Shown here: positions 1-8,196 of the stretch, piece by piece | Layout: each line of letters starts with the position of its first letter | How positions within the stretch are numbered: position 1 is the stretch's first letter | Source of the DNA: Actinomadura rifamycini DSM 43936 | Lineage (GTDB): Bacteria; Actinomycetota; Actinomycetes; Streptosporangiales; Streptosporangiaceae | NCBI RefSeq assembly: GCF_000425065.1 | Contig: NZ_AULB01000013.1 | Location: 124,001-188,000, forward strand | Direction: 5' to 3' | Length of the DNA stretch: 64,000 nucleotides | Made by a program: the position numbers and the translations under genes | Notes under the pieces: model-generated | Seen by the model: the letters and a program-made list of their open reading frames with translations, nothing else | What the model was told of the DNA's origin: nothing | Databases searched by the model: none

Positions 1-1243
1 GGTCGGCGGCGGCACCGGCCCCGCGGACGGCACCCGCGGCACCACCTGCAGCCCCGGCCCGTGGAACATCTCCCGCATCCTGCAGGCGTACGAGGACATC
101 CCGATCAACATCGCCGTCTACGGCAAGGGCAACAACAGCCTGCCCGGACCGCTGGACGAGCAGATCCGCGCGGGCGCCGCCGGGCTGAAGGTGCACGAGG
201 ACTGGGGCTCGACCCCGGCGGCCATCGACTGCGCGCTGCGCGTCGCCGACGACCACGACGTGCAGGTCACCATCCACACCGACACCCTGAACGAGGCCGG
301 GTTCGTCGAGGACACCATCGACGCGATCAACGGCCGGGCGATCCACACCTACCACTCCGAGGGCGCCGGCGGCGGGCACGCCCCCGACATCCTGCGGATC
401 ACCTCGGAGCCGAACGCGCTGCCCGCGTCCACGAACCCGACGCTGCCGTACACCCGCAACTCGGCGGACGAGCTGCTGGACATGACGATGGTCTGCCACC
501 ACCTCAGCTACGACGTCCCCGAGGACCTGTCGTTCGCCGAGAGCCGCGTCCGCGCCGAGACGATCGCCGCCGAGACCGTCCTGCACGACCTCGGCGTCAT
601 CAGCATCATCGGCTCCGACTCGCAGGCGATGGGACGGGTCGGCGAGTCCTTCACCCGCGCGTTCCAGGTCGCCCACCACTGCAAGGACAAGCGCGGCCCG
701 CTGCCCGAGGACTCCGCCCGCAACGACAACCACCGGGTGCTGCGCTACCTGGCGAAGCTCACCATCAACCCGGCCCGCGCCAGCGGGATGGCCGACACGA
801 TCGGCTCGCTGGAGGACGGCAAGCTCGCCGACATCGTGCTGTGGCAGCCGCACTCGTTCGGGGCGAAGCCGTTCATGGTCGTCAAGGGCGGCCTGATCAG
901 CTGGGCGCAGATGGGCGACCCGAACGCCTCGCTGCCCACCCCGCAGCCGGTCTACCTGCGGCCGACGTACGGGTGCTTCGGCCGGGCGCTGCGCGAGACC
1001 TGCGTGACGTTCATGTCGGACGCGGCCATCGCGGAGGGCGTCCCGGAACGGCTCGGCCTGGAGCGCCTCATCCGCCCGGTGCGGCAGTGCCGGACCGTGG
1101 ACAAGCGGCACATGCTGCGCAACTCGACGCTCGCCGAGATCGCCGTGGACCCGGAGACGTACCGGGTGACCGTGGACGGCGAGCCCGCGTCCATCGAACC
1201 GGCCACGAGCCTGCCGCTCAACCGGCTGTTCTTCATCGCGTGA
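1..1243 (+). CDS. ureC: Urease subunit alpha, 3' part (start lies outside the window)
   Basis: This is the catalytic alpha subunit of the nickel enzyme urease, which hydrolyses urea to ammonia and carbamate in the cytoplasm. About 413 C-terminal residues are present, read from base 2. The segment [12 protein letters not shown] carries the carbamylated lysine that bridges the two nickel ions and a nickel-binding histidine. [11 protein letters not shown] and [15 protein letters not shown] carry further nickel ligands, MVCHH holds the active-site flap Cys-His pair, and GSDSQAMGR holds the nickel-binding aspartate. All catalytic residues in the visible part are intact. The stop is at 1241-1243, and ureF follows after 63 bases. 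ureA and ureB presumably lie upstream of the window. Confidence 0.97.
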   Translation, partial: VGGGTGPADGTRGTTCSPGPWNISRILQAYEDIPINIAVYGKGNNSLPGPLDEQIRAGAAGLKVHEDWGSTPAAIDCALRVADDHDVQVTIHTDTLNEAGFVEDTIDAINGRAIHTYHSEGAGGGHAPDILRITSEPNALPASTNPTLPYTRNSADELLDMTMVCHHLSYDVPEDLSFAESRVRAETIAAETVLHDLGVISIIGSDSQAMGRVGESFTRAFQVAHHCKDKRGPLPEDSARNDNHRVLRYLAKLTINPARASGMADTIGSLEDGKLADIVLWQPHSFGAKPFMVVKGGLISWAQMGDPNASLPTPQPVYLRPTYGCFGRALRETCVTFMSDAAIAEGVPERLGLERLIRPVRQCRTVDKRHMLRNSTLAEIAVDPETYRVTVDGEPASIEPATSLPLNRLFFIA

Positions 1244-1306
1244 CGGGCGGACCGAGCGACGGGCGGACGCGCATGACGATCGGACGCGCATGAGAGGCGG
1301 GCTCCC

Positions 1307-1999
1307 ATGACGGACGGCCTGGAGCCGCTGCTGGCCGGGCTCCAGCTCACCGACTCCGGCTTCCCCAGCGGGCTCTACACCCTGTCGCACGGGCTGGAGG
1401 GGCACTTCCAGCTCGGCGCGGTCCCCGCGGCGGGCCCGGCCGCCCTGGTGCGCGACCTCGTCCGCGCCGCCGGCACCGGCGACGCCGCCGCGCTCGCCCT
1501 CGCGCACCGGGCGGTCACGGCCGGGGACTGGGACCGGGTCGCGGAGGTCGACCGCAGGCTGCACGCGATCAAGCTCGGCAGGGAGCAGCGGACGGCGTCC
1601 GTGCGCACGGGCCGGCAGGTGCTGGACACCGCCGGCCCGGCGTTCGGCTCGGCCCCCGCCGCGCGGCTCGCCGCCCTCGTCACGGACGGCGCGACGCCCG
1701 GCACCCACGCCGTCGTCGTCGGCGCCGTCCACGCGGGCCTCGGCACGCCCGTCCGGGACGCCGTCGCCTGCGACCTGTACGCGTTCGCCGCGAGCTGCGC
1801 GGCGGCGACGGTGCGGCTCGGCCGCGTCGACTTCCGGGACGCCCAGCGGCTCCTGCGGGAGGTGCGCCCCGAGCTGGTCCGCGCGACGGCGGCGGCGCTG
1901 GCCGCCCGCGGCCCCGGGGACCTGCACTCCTCGACGCCGGCGGCGGACGCCGTCTCCGCCCTGCACGAACGGGCCGAGGCCCGGCTGTTCATCACCTGA
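1307..1999 (+). CDS. ureF: Urease accessory protein UreF
   Basis: UreF works with UreD and UreG in the complex that delivers nickel to apo-urease; it binds and regulates the UreG GTPase. The 230-residue protein has the usual family length and the diagnostic N-terminal segment LQLTDSGFPSGLYTLSHGLE, followed by an all-helical body rich in alanine. The ATG at 1307 has a purine-rich GAGAGGCGGG upstream. It lies between ureC and ureG, 11 bases ahead of ureG, in the order typical for actinobacteria. No ureE is present, as is common in this phylum. Confidence 0.95.
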   Translation: MTDGLEPLLAGLQLTDSGFPSGLYTLSHGLEGHFQLGAVPAAGPAALVRDLVRAAGTGDAAALALAHRAVTAGDWDRVAEVDRRLHAIKLGREQRTASVRTGRQVLDTAGPAFGSAPAARLAALVTDGATPGTHAVVVGAVHAGLGTPVRDAVACDLYAFAASCAAATVRLGRVDFRDAQRLLREVRPELVRATAAALAARGPGDLHSSTPAADAVSALHERAEARLFIT

Positions 2000-2010
2000 C
2001 CGGAGGACGC

Positions 2011-2646
2011 ATGGAACTCGAACACGTCTACAAGATCGGCATCGGCGGCCCGGTGGGGTCGGGCAAGACCGCCCTCATCGAGGCGCTGGTGCCGCTGCTC
2101 GTCGCGCGGGGCCGCCGCCCCGGCGTCATCACCAACGACATCTACACGCAGGAGGACGCCGAGCACGTCCGCCGCACCCTCGCGGGCACGCTCGACCCCG
2201 AACGCGTCGCGGGCGTCGAGACCGGATCGTGCCCGCACACCGCCGTCCGGGACGACCCCACGATGAACCTCGCCGCCGCCGCGGAGATGCTCGACCGGTT
2301 CCCCGACATCGACGTCCTGCTGTTCGAGAGCGGCGGCGACAACCTGACGCTCACCTTCAGTCCCGCCCTGGCCGACGTCTACGTGTTCGTCCTGGACACC
2401 GCCGAGGGCGAGAAGATGCCGCGCAAGCGCGGCCCCGGCACCACCGACTCCGACCTGCTGGTCATCAACAAGATCGACATCGCGCCCTACGTGCGCACCG
2501 ACCTCGCGGTCATGGAGCGGGACGCGCGCGCCGTGCGCGGCGACCGTCCGGTCGTCCTGACCGACTGCCTGGCCGGAACCGGGATCGGCGAGGTCGCCGA
2601 CTTCGTCCTGCAGCGCCGGGAGGCGACGTGCTCGCCGACGGGCTGA
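2011..2646 (+). CDS. ureG: Urease accessory GTPase UreG
   Basis: UreG is the SIMIBI-class GTPase that powers nickel insertion into urease. The 211-residue protein shows the P-loop GPVGSGKT at residues 13-20, the metal-binding Cys-Pro-His motif (GSCPHTAV, after VETG), the FESGGDNL switch segment and the NKID guanine-specificity motif. Its start follows GGAGG by a short distance (ACCGGAGGACGC then ATG). The downstream ureD starts inside its last codons (19-base overlap), which implies translational coupling. Confidence 0.97.
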   Translation: MELEHVYKIGIGGPVGSGKTALIEALVPLLVARGRRPGVITNDIYTQEDAEHVRRTLAGTLDPERVAGVETGSCPHTAVRDDPTMNLAAAAEMLDRFPDIDVLLFESGGDNLTLTFSPALADVYVFVLDTAEGEKMPRKRGPGTTDSDLLVINKIDIAPYVRTDLAVMERDARAVRGDRPVVLTDCLAGTGIGEVADFVLQRREATCSPTG

Positions 2647-3551
2647 CCGCCGCGCCGCCCCCGGACGCCGCGCCGCCCGAGGCCGTCGCGCGGCACTCGT
2701 CCGTCCCGGACACGCTCCCGGTCGGCGCGCCCGGCAAGGACGGCGTGCTCGACCTGGAGTTCGCCGTCCGCGGCCGCACCGAGCTCGTCCGCCACTTCCA
2801 GCGGGCGCCGCTGCACACGACCCGCCCCCTGTACCCGGAGCCCGACCTTCCGGACATGCCGCACGTGCTGTTCATGTCGTCCGGCGGCGGCGTCCTCCAG
2901 GGGGACCGGTACCGCATCCGGCTGCACTGCGGCCCCGGCACGTTCGTGCACTTCACCACCCAGACCGCCACGCGGCTCTACCGGATGGAGCACGACTACG
3001 CCGCCCAGACGATCGACCTGCACGCCGCCGCCGACGCCTACGTCGAGTACCTGCCCGCCACCACGATCCCCTTCGAGGACTCGCGGTTCTACCAGCGCAC
3101 GACCGTCACCGCCCACCCCGACGCGACCGTCCTGCTGGGGGAGAAGCTGATGGCGGGACGGCTCGCGCGCGGCGAACGGCACGCCTACACCGCCTACTGC
3201 ACCGACCTGGAGGTGCGGGACCCCGACGGCCGCACGCTGTTCGCCGACCCGCTCCGGCTCGTCCCCGCCGAGGCCCCGGTGACCGGCCCCGCCGTCATGG
3301 ACGGCTTCGGGCTGGCGGCGTCCCTCCACGTCGTCACCCAGCGCGCCCGCGAGGCCGCCGACGCCATGCACGCCGCGATCGCCGGCACGGGCCTGCGCGG
3401 CGGCGCGAGCGTCCTGCCCGGCGACCACGGCGCGTGGGCGCGGATCCTCGGCGCCCGGTCGCCCGAGGTGGAGACCGCGTTCCACCGCACCTGGGACGCC
3501 GTCCGCCGGCTCCTGCTCGGGACGCCCGCCCCGGACCGGAGGCACCCGTGA
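2628..3551 (+). CDS. ureD: Urease accessory protein UreD
   Basis: UreD (UreH) is the scaffold that binds apo-urease and recruits UreF and UreG. The protein is about 307 residues with the family hallmark SSGGGVLQGDRY followed by an alternating beta-rich body (TQTATRLYRM, YLPATTIPFEDSRFYQ). I place the start at GTG 2628 because GGGAGG lies 7 bases upstream and because conserved sequence does not extend further. This start overlaps the end of ureG by 19 bases. The stop at 3549-3551 overlaps the GTG of the next gene (GTGA). Confidence 0.92.
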   Translation: MLADGLTAAPPPDAAPPEAVARHSSVPDTLPVGAPGKDGVLDLEFAVRGRTELVRHFQRAPLHTTRPLYPEPDLPDMPHVLFMSSGGGVLQGDRYRIRLHCGPGTFVHFTTQTATRLYRMEHDYAAQTIDLHAAADAYVEYLPATTIPFEDSRFYQRTTVTAHPDATVLLGEKLMAGRLARGERHAYTAYCTDLEVRDPDGRTLFADPLRLVPAEAPVTGPAVMDGFGLAASLHVVTQRAREAADAMHAAIAGTGLRGGASVLPGDHGAWARILGARSPEVETAFHRTWDAVRRLLLGTPAPDRRHP

Positions 3552-4000
3552 AGGGCCGCCTGGGGCACCGCGAGCACGCCGAGGCGGCCGTCCTCCACCC
3601 GAGCGCCCGCGCCCGGGCCCTCGTGGAGATCGCGTTCGGGGGCGCGCTCGGCGCGCTCGTCCGGTACCTGCTCGGCGAGGCGATCCCCACCGACCCGACG
3701 GGCTTCCCCTGGGACACGTTCACCGTCAACATGCTCGGCTGCCTCGCCATGGGCGTCCTGACGTCGTACCTGCTCGGCGGCCGGCCGCACCCGTTCGTCC
3801 GGCCGTTCGCGATCACCGGCTACCTCGGCGGGTTCACGACGTTCTCGCACCTGATCGACGACCTGCACAGCCTCGACGGCGAGCCGGGGCTGGCCGCCGT
3901 GTACGCGGTGGCGAGCGTGGTCCTCGGCTGGGTCGCGGTGGCCGCGGGCCTGGTCCTCGGCCGTCGGATCCGGCGCGGCCGCCCGGCGAAGGAGGCGTGA
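3548..4000 (+). CDS. crcB: Fluoride ion channel CrcB, first copy
   Basis: CrcB/Fluc proteins are small dual-topology channels that export fluoride. This 150-residue copy has four hydrophobic segments and the family motifs GGALGALVRYLLGE, FPWDTFTVNMLGC and GYLGGFTTFSHLIDD (the phenylalanine-rich segment forms the fluoride track). It starts at GTG 3548, overlapping the ureD stop by 4 bases, with GGAGG 8 bases upstream. The N-terminal 25 residues are a polar extension beyond the usual fold. It forms a pair with the next gene; paired CrcB proteins often act as heterodimers (family knowledge). Confidence 0.92.
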   Translation: MKGRLGHREHAEAAVLHPSARARALVEIAFGGALGALVRYLLGEAIPTDPTGFPWDTFTVNMLGCLAMGVLTSYLLGGRPHPFVRPFAITGYLGGFTTFSHLIDDLHSLDGEPGLAAVYAVASVVLGWVAVAAGLVLGRRIRRGRPAKEA

Positions 4001-4356
4001 TGCCGGCGATCCTGGTCCTGGTGGGCGGCGCGGTGGGCGCGACGCTCCGCTACCTCATCGACGGCTACGTCAAGGCGTCCGCGGGGAAGTCGTTCCCCTG
4101 GGGCACGCTCGCCGTCAACCTCCTCGGCTCGGCGCTCCTCGGCGCCCTGCACGGGGCCGGTTCGGGGACGCACGTCGAGGCGCTGCTCGGTACCGGCCTG
4201 TGCGGCGCCCTCACGACGTTCAGCACGTTCGAGCTCGACACCGTCCACCTGATCCAGGACGGCGCCTACGGCAAGGCGGCCGTCAACGCGATCGGCAGCC
4301 TGCTGCTCGGGCTCGCCGCCTTCGTCGCCCTCTACACCCTCGCCAAGGCCGTCTGA
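4000..4356 (+). CDS. crcB: Fluoride ion channel CrcB, second copy
   Basis: This is a second Fluc/CrcB subunit of 118 residues with four membrane segments and the motifs GGAVGATLRYLIDG, FPWGTLAVNLLGS and GLCGALTTFSTFELD. ATG 4000 is preferred: it overlaps the upstream stop by one base (TGATG) and lies 4 bases after GGAGG. The GTG at 3997 is too close to the ribosome site. Together with the first copy it probably makes the functional antiparallel channel. No fluoride riboswitch is visible, and the pair appears to be expressed as the tail of the urease operon. Confidence 0.92.
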   Translation: MPAILVLVGGAVGATLRYLIDGYVKASAGKSFPWGTLAVNLLGSALLGALHGAGSGTHVEALLGTGLCGALTTFSTFELDTVHLIQDGAYGKAAVNAIGSLLLGLAAFVALYTLAKAV

Positions 4357-4388
4357 TCCGGGCGGTGTCACCCGTCTCACCTGCGGGC

Positions 4389-4409
4389 CATACCATTCCG
4401 TATGGTATG
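4389..4409. promoter_or_regulatory. TetR operator upstream of the 4437 regulator gene
   Basis: A perfect inverted repeat with arms CATACCAT and ATGGTATG and a 5-base spacer sits 28 bases before the regulator's ATG. Its position and symmetry fit autorepression of the two-gene operon 4437-5380. The assignment to this TetR is inference from adjacency. Confidence 0.7.
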
Positions 4410-4436
4410 TTCCGGAGAAACGACCAAGGCGGTGGC

Positions 4437-4994
4437 ATGGCGGGCAAACGGGACTGGCTCGACGCGGGGATCGGGATTCTGGCCGAGGACGGTGCACCCG
4501 CACTGACCCTCGAACGGCTGACCGAACGCCTCAACCTGACCAAAGGGTCCTTCTACCACCACTTCAAGGGCATGGCCGGCTACAAGACCGACCTGCTCGC
4601 GTACTACGAGAACGAGCACACCAGCCGCTTCATCGAGAACGCGGAGCGCGCCGGTGAAGCGGCCGGCGCCAAGCTCGAACGACTGATGGAGCTGGTCCTG
4701 GCGAGCAAGGACCAGAGCGACGACCTCGAGAACGCCATGCGCGCCTGGGCGCTGCAGGACGATGAGGCCCGCGCGCTCCAGGAGCGCGTCGACCGGCTGC
4801 GCATCGACTACCTGCGATCACTGGTGGGCGACCTCGGGGCCGAAGACCGCGACCGGGGGCCGCTGGCCGGCCTGTTCTACCTGCTCCTGGTCGGAGCCCA
4901 GCAGGTCGTGCCGCCGGTGCCCGGCGACGAACTGCGAGAGATCTACACGCTGGCGCTGCGCCTGGCGCCGCGAGAGAACGGACGGATTTCATGA
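4437..4994 (+). CDS. TetR family transcriptional regulator
   Basis: A 185-residue DNA-binding repressor. The N-terminal helix-turn-helix is clear (GAPALTLERLTERLNLTKGS, then FYHHFKGMAGYKTDLLAYYE), and the C-terminal helical domain is of the ligand-binding type. ATG 4437 is chosen because it begins right before the conserved helix 1; the in-frame ATG at 4407 lies inside the operator. The gene overlaps the next one by 4 bases (ATGA), so regulator and membrane protein are co-translated. The ligand is unknown. Confidence 0.88.
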   Translation: MAGKRDWLDAGIGILAEDGAPALTLERLTERLNLTKGSFYHHFKGMAGYKTDLLAYYENEHTSRFIENAERAGEAAGAKLERLMELVLASKDQSDDLENAMRAWALQDDEARALQERVDRLRIDYLRSLVGDLGAEDRDRGPLAGLFYLLLVGAQQVVPPVPGDELREIYTLALRLAPRENGRIS

Positions 4995-5380
4995 GCGCAC
5001 TCGCCCGGTGGACCCCCCGACTCATCATCGCGACCGCGATCCTGCACTTCGTCTGGGCCTTCGCCCAGCCCAACGCCTGGGCGGACATCGTCGCGGACGG
5101 CTTCGTCCGGACCGCGGTCGACACCGACGCGCCCGGCTACTTCGAGCGCGAGGCCAGCATCTGGTTCATGGGCGCCGGCATCGCACTGCTCGCGCTGGGC
5201 ACGCTGACCCGGCAGGCGCTCCGGACGACCGGCCGCGTCCCGGCCCAGGTCGGCTGGTACCTGCTGGCGCTCGGCGTCCCGCTCAGCGTCATCTACTTCC
5301 CGGTCACCGGAAGCTGGGCGCTCGTCGTCATCGGCGTGCTCGCGCTCCTCGCCGCCCGCCGCCCCGCGGCCGTGGACTGA
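4991..5380 (+). CDS. Small four-helix membrane protein (DUF6463-like)
   Basis: A 129-residue integral membrane protein with four predicted hydrophobic segments (roughly residues 10-27, 55-73, 85-102 and 105-123). The pattern of LHFVWAF in the first helix and WFMGAG in the second matches my recollection of the DUF6463 family; this family name is from memory. Function is unknown. It is translationally coupled to the TetR gene, so it is probably the regulator's target. The gene ends 54 bases before a strong bidirectional terminator. Confidence 0.7.
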   Translation: MSALARWTPRLIIATAILHFVWAFAQPNAWADIVADGFVRTAVDTDAPGYFEREASIWFMGAGIALLALGTLTRQALRTTGRVPAQVGWYLLALGVPLSVIYFPVTGSWALVVIGVLALLAARRPAAVD

Positions 5381-5434
5381 TCGCCCCGAGCCCGGACGGC
5401 CCGGCACCGATTCCCATCCTCCTCCCGCGGGACG

Positions 5435-5462
5435 CGGCCCCCGACGGCGCCGTCGGGGGCCG
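5435..5462. terminator. Bidirectional terminator-like palindrome
   Basis: A perfect 28-base GC-rich palindrome (arms of 14 bases, the left arm containing GGCCCCCGACGGC) lies exactly between the convergent genes ending at 5380 and 5469. There is no U-tract, as is common for actinobacterial terminators. Confidence 0.7.
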
Positions 5463-5468
5463 GCGGCG

Positions 5469-6719
5469 TCAGCCGAGCGCGTCGACCTCCGCCGAGGCCA
5501 GCGGCACCGGCGTGAACATCGGCGGCTCCTCCGCCGGATGCAGCGCCGTCGGCCCGTAGAGCCAGTCCACGAACGCGTAGTCGTAGGTGTCGCGCTCCCG
5601 CAGCAGCACGTTCCGCTGCAGCCGGGGCCGTCCGTCGAGATGCCACAGCTCGCCCCACGCCCGCGACGTGGTGAGGACGCGGCGGCAGTGCTCCGGGCGG
5701 ACCGCGTCGTAGGCCGCGAAGACGGCCGCCCAGTCCACCGACCCGTCGCCCGCCCGGTGCCGCGCGACGTGCTCGCCGAGCACCCAGCTGTCCTCGATCG
5801 CCATGATCGCGCCCTGGGCGATGTACTGCAGCGGCGGATGCGCCGCGTCGCCGAGCAGCGCGATCGCGCCGTCCACCCACGTCATGATCGGGTCGCGGTC
5901 GTACATCCGCCACCACCTGTCGCGCCACATGTCCGGCAGGCCGTCGCGGACGAACGCGCAGGTCCCCGCGAACGCCGCGTCCAGTTCGTCCGGCGTGCCC
6001 CAGTCCTCCTCGCCGGCGCGGGCCTTGGGCGACTCGAACACCGCCACCTGGTTCAGCAGCTCGCCGCCCCGCAGCCCGTAGTGGACGAAGTGGCAGCGCG
6101 GGCCGACGTACACGGCCACCTCGGACAGATCGACCCGCGCCGCCCGCCCCGCCGCCGTCGGCGTCGTCCCCCGGTAGGCCACGTACGCCGACGACACCGG
6201 CCGGTCGTCCACCAGCAGCCCCCGCGCCACCGAGTGCAGCCCGTCCGCCGCGATGACGACCCGCGCCTCCTCAGTCCCGCCGTCCGCGAGCGTCACCCGC
6301 GCGCCGCCGTCCGTGTTGGCGTACCCGACCACGTGCCGCGACGTCACCAGCTCGACGCCCGCACGCTCGCACGCCCGGACGAGCATGGCGTGCAGGTCGC
6401 TGCGGTGGATCACCAGGTACGGGAAGCCGTAGCGGCGCTCCAGATCGCGCAGGTCGAGACGGGTCAGCTCCGACCCGTCGACGGCGTCGCGCATGATCAT
6501 CGTGTCGGGTGCGACGCCGCGGCTCCGGGCCTCGTCCAGCAGCCCGTAGTCGTCCAGGATGCGGGTGCAGTTGGGCGCGAGCTGGATGCCGGCGCCGACC
6601 TCGCCGAACGCCGCGGACCGCTCCAGCAGCCGCACCGCGAGGCCGCGCCGCGCCAGCGCGTACGCGGCGCCCAGCCCGCCGATCCCCCCGCCGACGACGA
6701 GCACATCAGGGTTGGTCAT
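5469..6719 (-). CDS. 3-hydroxybenzoate 6-monooxygenase (FAD-dependent)
   Basis: A class A flavoprotein hydroxylase of 416 residues that most likely converts 3-hydroxybenzoate to gentisate with NAD(P)H and oxygen. The N-terminus has the FAD-binding GGGIGGLGAAYAL motif, an E-R pair in LLERS, the DG motif in VIAADGLHS, and the GD motif in LLGDAAHPPLQYIAQGA. The last resembles 3-hydroxybenzoate 6-hydroxylases more than salicylate hydroxylases. It is the last gene of a four-gene operon holding the rest of the gentisate pathway, which supports this substrate. ATG 6719 has GGAG 8 bases upstream, and the gene follows the isomerase by 20 bases. Confidence 0.85.
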   Translation of the reverse strand: MTNPDVLVVGGGIGGLGAAYALARRGLAVRLLERSAAFGEVGAGIQLAPNCTRILDDYGLLDEARSRGVAPDTMIMRDAVDGSELTRLDLRDLERRYGFPYLVIHRSDLHAMLVRACERAGVELVTSRHVVGYANTDGGARVTLADGGTEEARVVIAADGLHSVARGLLVDDRPVSSAYVAYRGTTPTAAGRAARVDLSEVAVYVGPRCHFVHYGLRGGELLNQVAVFESPKARAGEEDWGTPDELDAAFAGTCAFVRDGLPDMWRDRWWRMYDRDPIMTWVDGAIALLGDAAHPPLQYIAQGAIMAIEDSWVLGEHVARHRAGDGSVDWAAVFAAYDAVRPEHCRRVLTTSRAWGELWHLDGRPRLQRNVLLRERDTYDYAFVDWLYGPTALHPAEEPPMFTPVPLASAEVDALG

Positions 6720-6739
6720 GATCTCCACTCCGCAGTGCT

Positions 6740-7369
6740 TCACAGCCAGGGGCCGAGCGGGGGAGCGCCGGCGAGCGCGTGCGGCCGTCCGGTCAGCCAC
6801 GCCGCGACCTCGGGCCGCGGCCCGTCCGGCAGCGCCGCCGCGTCCAGCCCGCGCTTCGCGGCCGCATCGGCGACGAGGGCGCGCAGGAAGCCGTCCGGCA
6901 GATCGCCGAAACCGACCCCGACCCCCAAATCGACGGTGTGGACGAACACCTCCCGCGACCGCAGCCAGGGCACCTCGGACGCTGGCACGGAACGGCCCTG
7001 CGCCGTCACCACCTCCCGCCCCCACTGCTCCCCGGACAGCCCGTCCATCCCCGCGCGCAGCGCGGCGCACGCCCGCGCCAGCCACGCGGTCAGCTCCGCG
7101 CCGCCCATCCGCGCGCCCCGCTCGATCCCGGCCGCGCGCTCCTCGGGCGACGCGTACATCGGGGTCGGCTCCCCGGTCGCCGCCCACCGAACCAGGTTGC
7201 CCAGCGCCTCGGCGTTCGCCGCGACGTGCGCCACCAGATGCCCCCGCGTCCAGCCCGGCAGCCCGCAGGGCGCGCCGAACCCCCGATCGTCCAGGCCGCG
7301 GACGCCGTCCAGGAACATCCCGGTGCCCTCCTCCGTCCAGCGGAGCGCGTCCGCGAGCGTCCGGGCCAT
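6740..7369 (-). CDS. Mycothiol-dependent maleylpyruvate isomerase
   Basis: A DinB-like four-helix metalloenzyme of 209 residues that isomerises maleylpyruvate to fumarylpyruvate using mycothiol. The metal ligands are visible: the histidine in GWTRGHLVAHVAANAEAL and the Glu and His in SREVFVHTVDLGVG. A C-terminal TIGR03083-type domain is present. Its ATG overlaps the stop of the hydrolase gene by one base (TGATG). Mycothiol dependence follows from the family and the actinobacterial host. Position between the gentisate dioxygenase, hydrolase and hydroxylase genes fixes the pathway role. Confidence 0.88.
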   Translation of the reverse strand: MARTLADALRWTEEGTGMFLDGVRGLDDRGFGAPCGLPGWTRGHLVAHVAANAEALGNLVRWAATGEPTPMYASPEERAAGIERGARMGGAELTAWLARACAALRAGMDGLSGEQWGREVVTAQGRSVPASEVPWLRSREVFVHTVDLGVGVGFGDLPDGFLRALVADAAAKRGLDAAALPDGPRPEVAAWLTGRPHALAGAPPLGPWL

Positions 7370-8196
7370 CACGCGCCCCCGACGACGCGGTTCGTGCAGG
7401 CGCCGATGCCCTCGACCTCGGTCACCACCGTCTCCCCGCCGGTCAGGTAAACCTTCGGGTCGCGGGCGTGCCCCACCCCCGCCGGCGTGCCGGTCGCGAT
7501 CAGGTCGCCGGGACGCAGCCGCACGATCGTCGACACGTACTTGACCAGGAACACCGGGTCGAACAGCAGCGTCCCCGTGTCGTCGGACTGCATCACCCGG
7601 CCGTCCACGACCGTCCGCACCCGCAGCGCCGGACGGACGCCGCCGACCTCGTCCGGGGTGACCAGGAACGGCCCGACCGGGGTCGAGGAGTCCCAGATCT
7701 TGCCCTGCGTCCACTCGATGGTGCGGAACTGCCAGTCCCGCACCGACACGTCGTTCATGACCGTGAACCCCGCGATCGCCGCCTCCGCCTCCGCGTCGTC
7801 CGCGCGGCGGACGTCCCGCCCGATCACGACGGCGAGCTCCACCTCCCAGTCGAGCGCCTCCGTCTCCGGCGGCTTCACGACGTCGTCGCGGGCGCCGATC
7901 AGGGTGTCGGCGAACTTCGGGAACAGCGTCGGGTACGCCGGGAGCTCCCGGCCCATCTCCTTGATGTGGTTCGAGTAGTTGTGGCCGACGCAGATCACCT
8001 TCGACGGCCGGGGCACGACCGGCGCGAAGTCGGCGCCCTCGGCGTCGTGCACCTCGCCGGAGGCCGCCGCCCGCTCCCGCCAGTCCGGCTCGGCCAGCAG
8101 GGCGCCCAGGTCGGCGAAACCGACGTCGACGAGCCCGCCGTCGTCGAGACGGACGGCGCGCGTGCCGTCGGCGGTGCGGATGGTGGCGAGCTTCAT
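7369..8196 (-). CDS. Fumarylpyruvate hydrolase (FAH family)
   Basis: A 275-residue fumarylacetoacetate hydrolase-fold enzyme expected to split fumarylpyruvate into fumarate and pyruvate, the last gentisate step. The core begins at SKVICVGHNYSNHIKEMG. The metal-binding acidic residues are in DWEVELAVVIGRDV, with NDVSVRDWQ, GKIWDSSTPVGPF and GDLIATGTPAGVG also conserved. TGATG overlaps couple it to the dioxygenase upstream and the isomerase downstream. The assignment to fumarylpyruvate rather than another acylpyruvate rests on context. Confidence 0.88.
   Translation of the reverse strand: MKLATIRTADGTRAVRLDDGGLVDVGFADLGALLAEPDWRERAAASGEVHDAEGADFAPVVPRPSKVICVGHNYSNHIKEMGRELPAYPTLFPKFADTLIGARDDVVKPPETEALDWEVELAVVIGRDVRRADDAEAEAAIAGFTVMNDVSVRDWQFRTIEWTQGKIWDSSTPVGPFLVTPDEVGGVRPALRVRTVVDGRVMQSDDTGTLLFDPVFLVKYVSTIVRLRPGDLIATGTPAGVGHARDPKVYLTGGETVVTEVEGIGACTNRVVGGA

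Noticed and set aside
3500-4000. A possible fluoride riboswitch ahead of crcB
   Set aside because: The crcB start overlaps the ureD stop, leaving no leader, and no crcB-motif pseudoknot pattern is seen.
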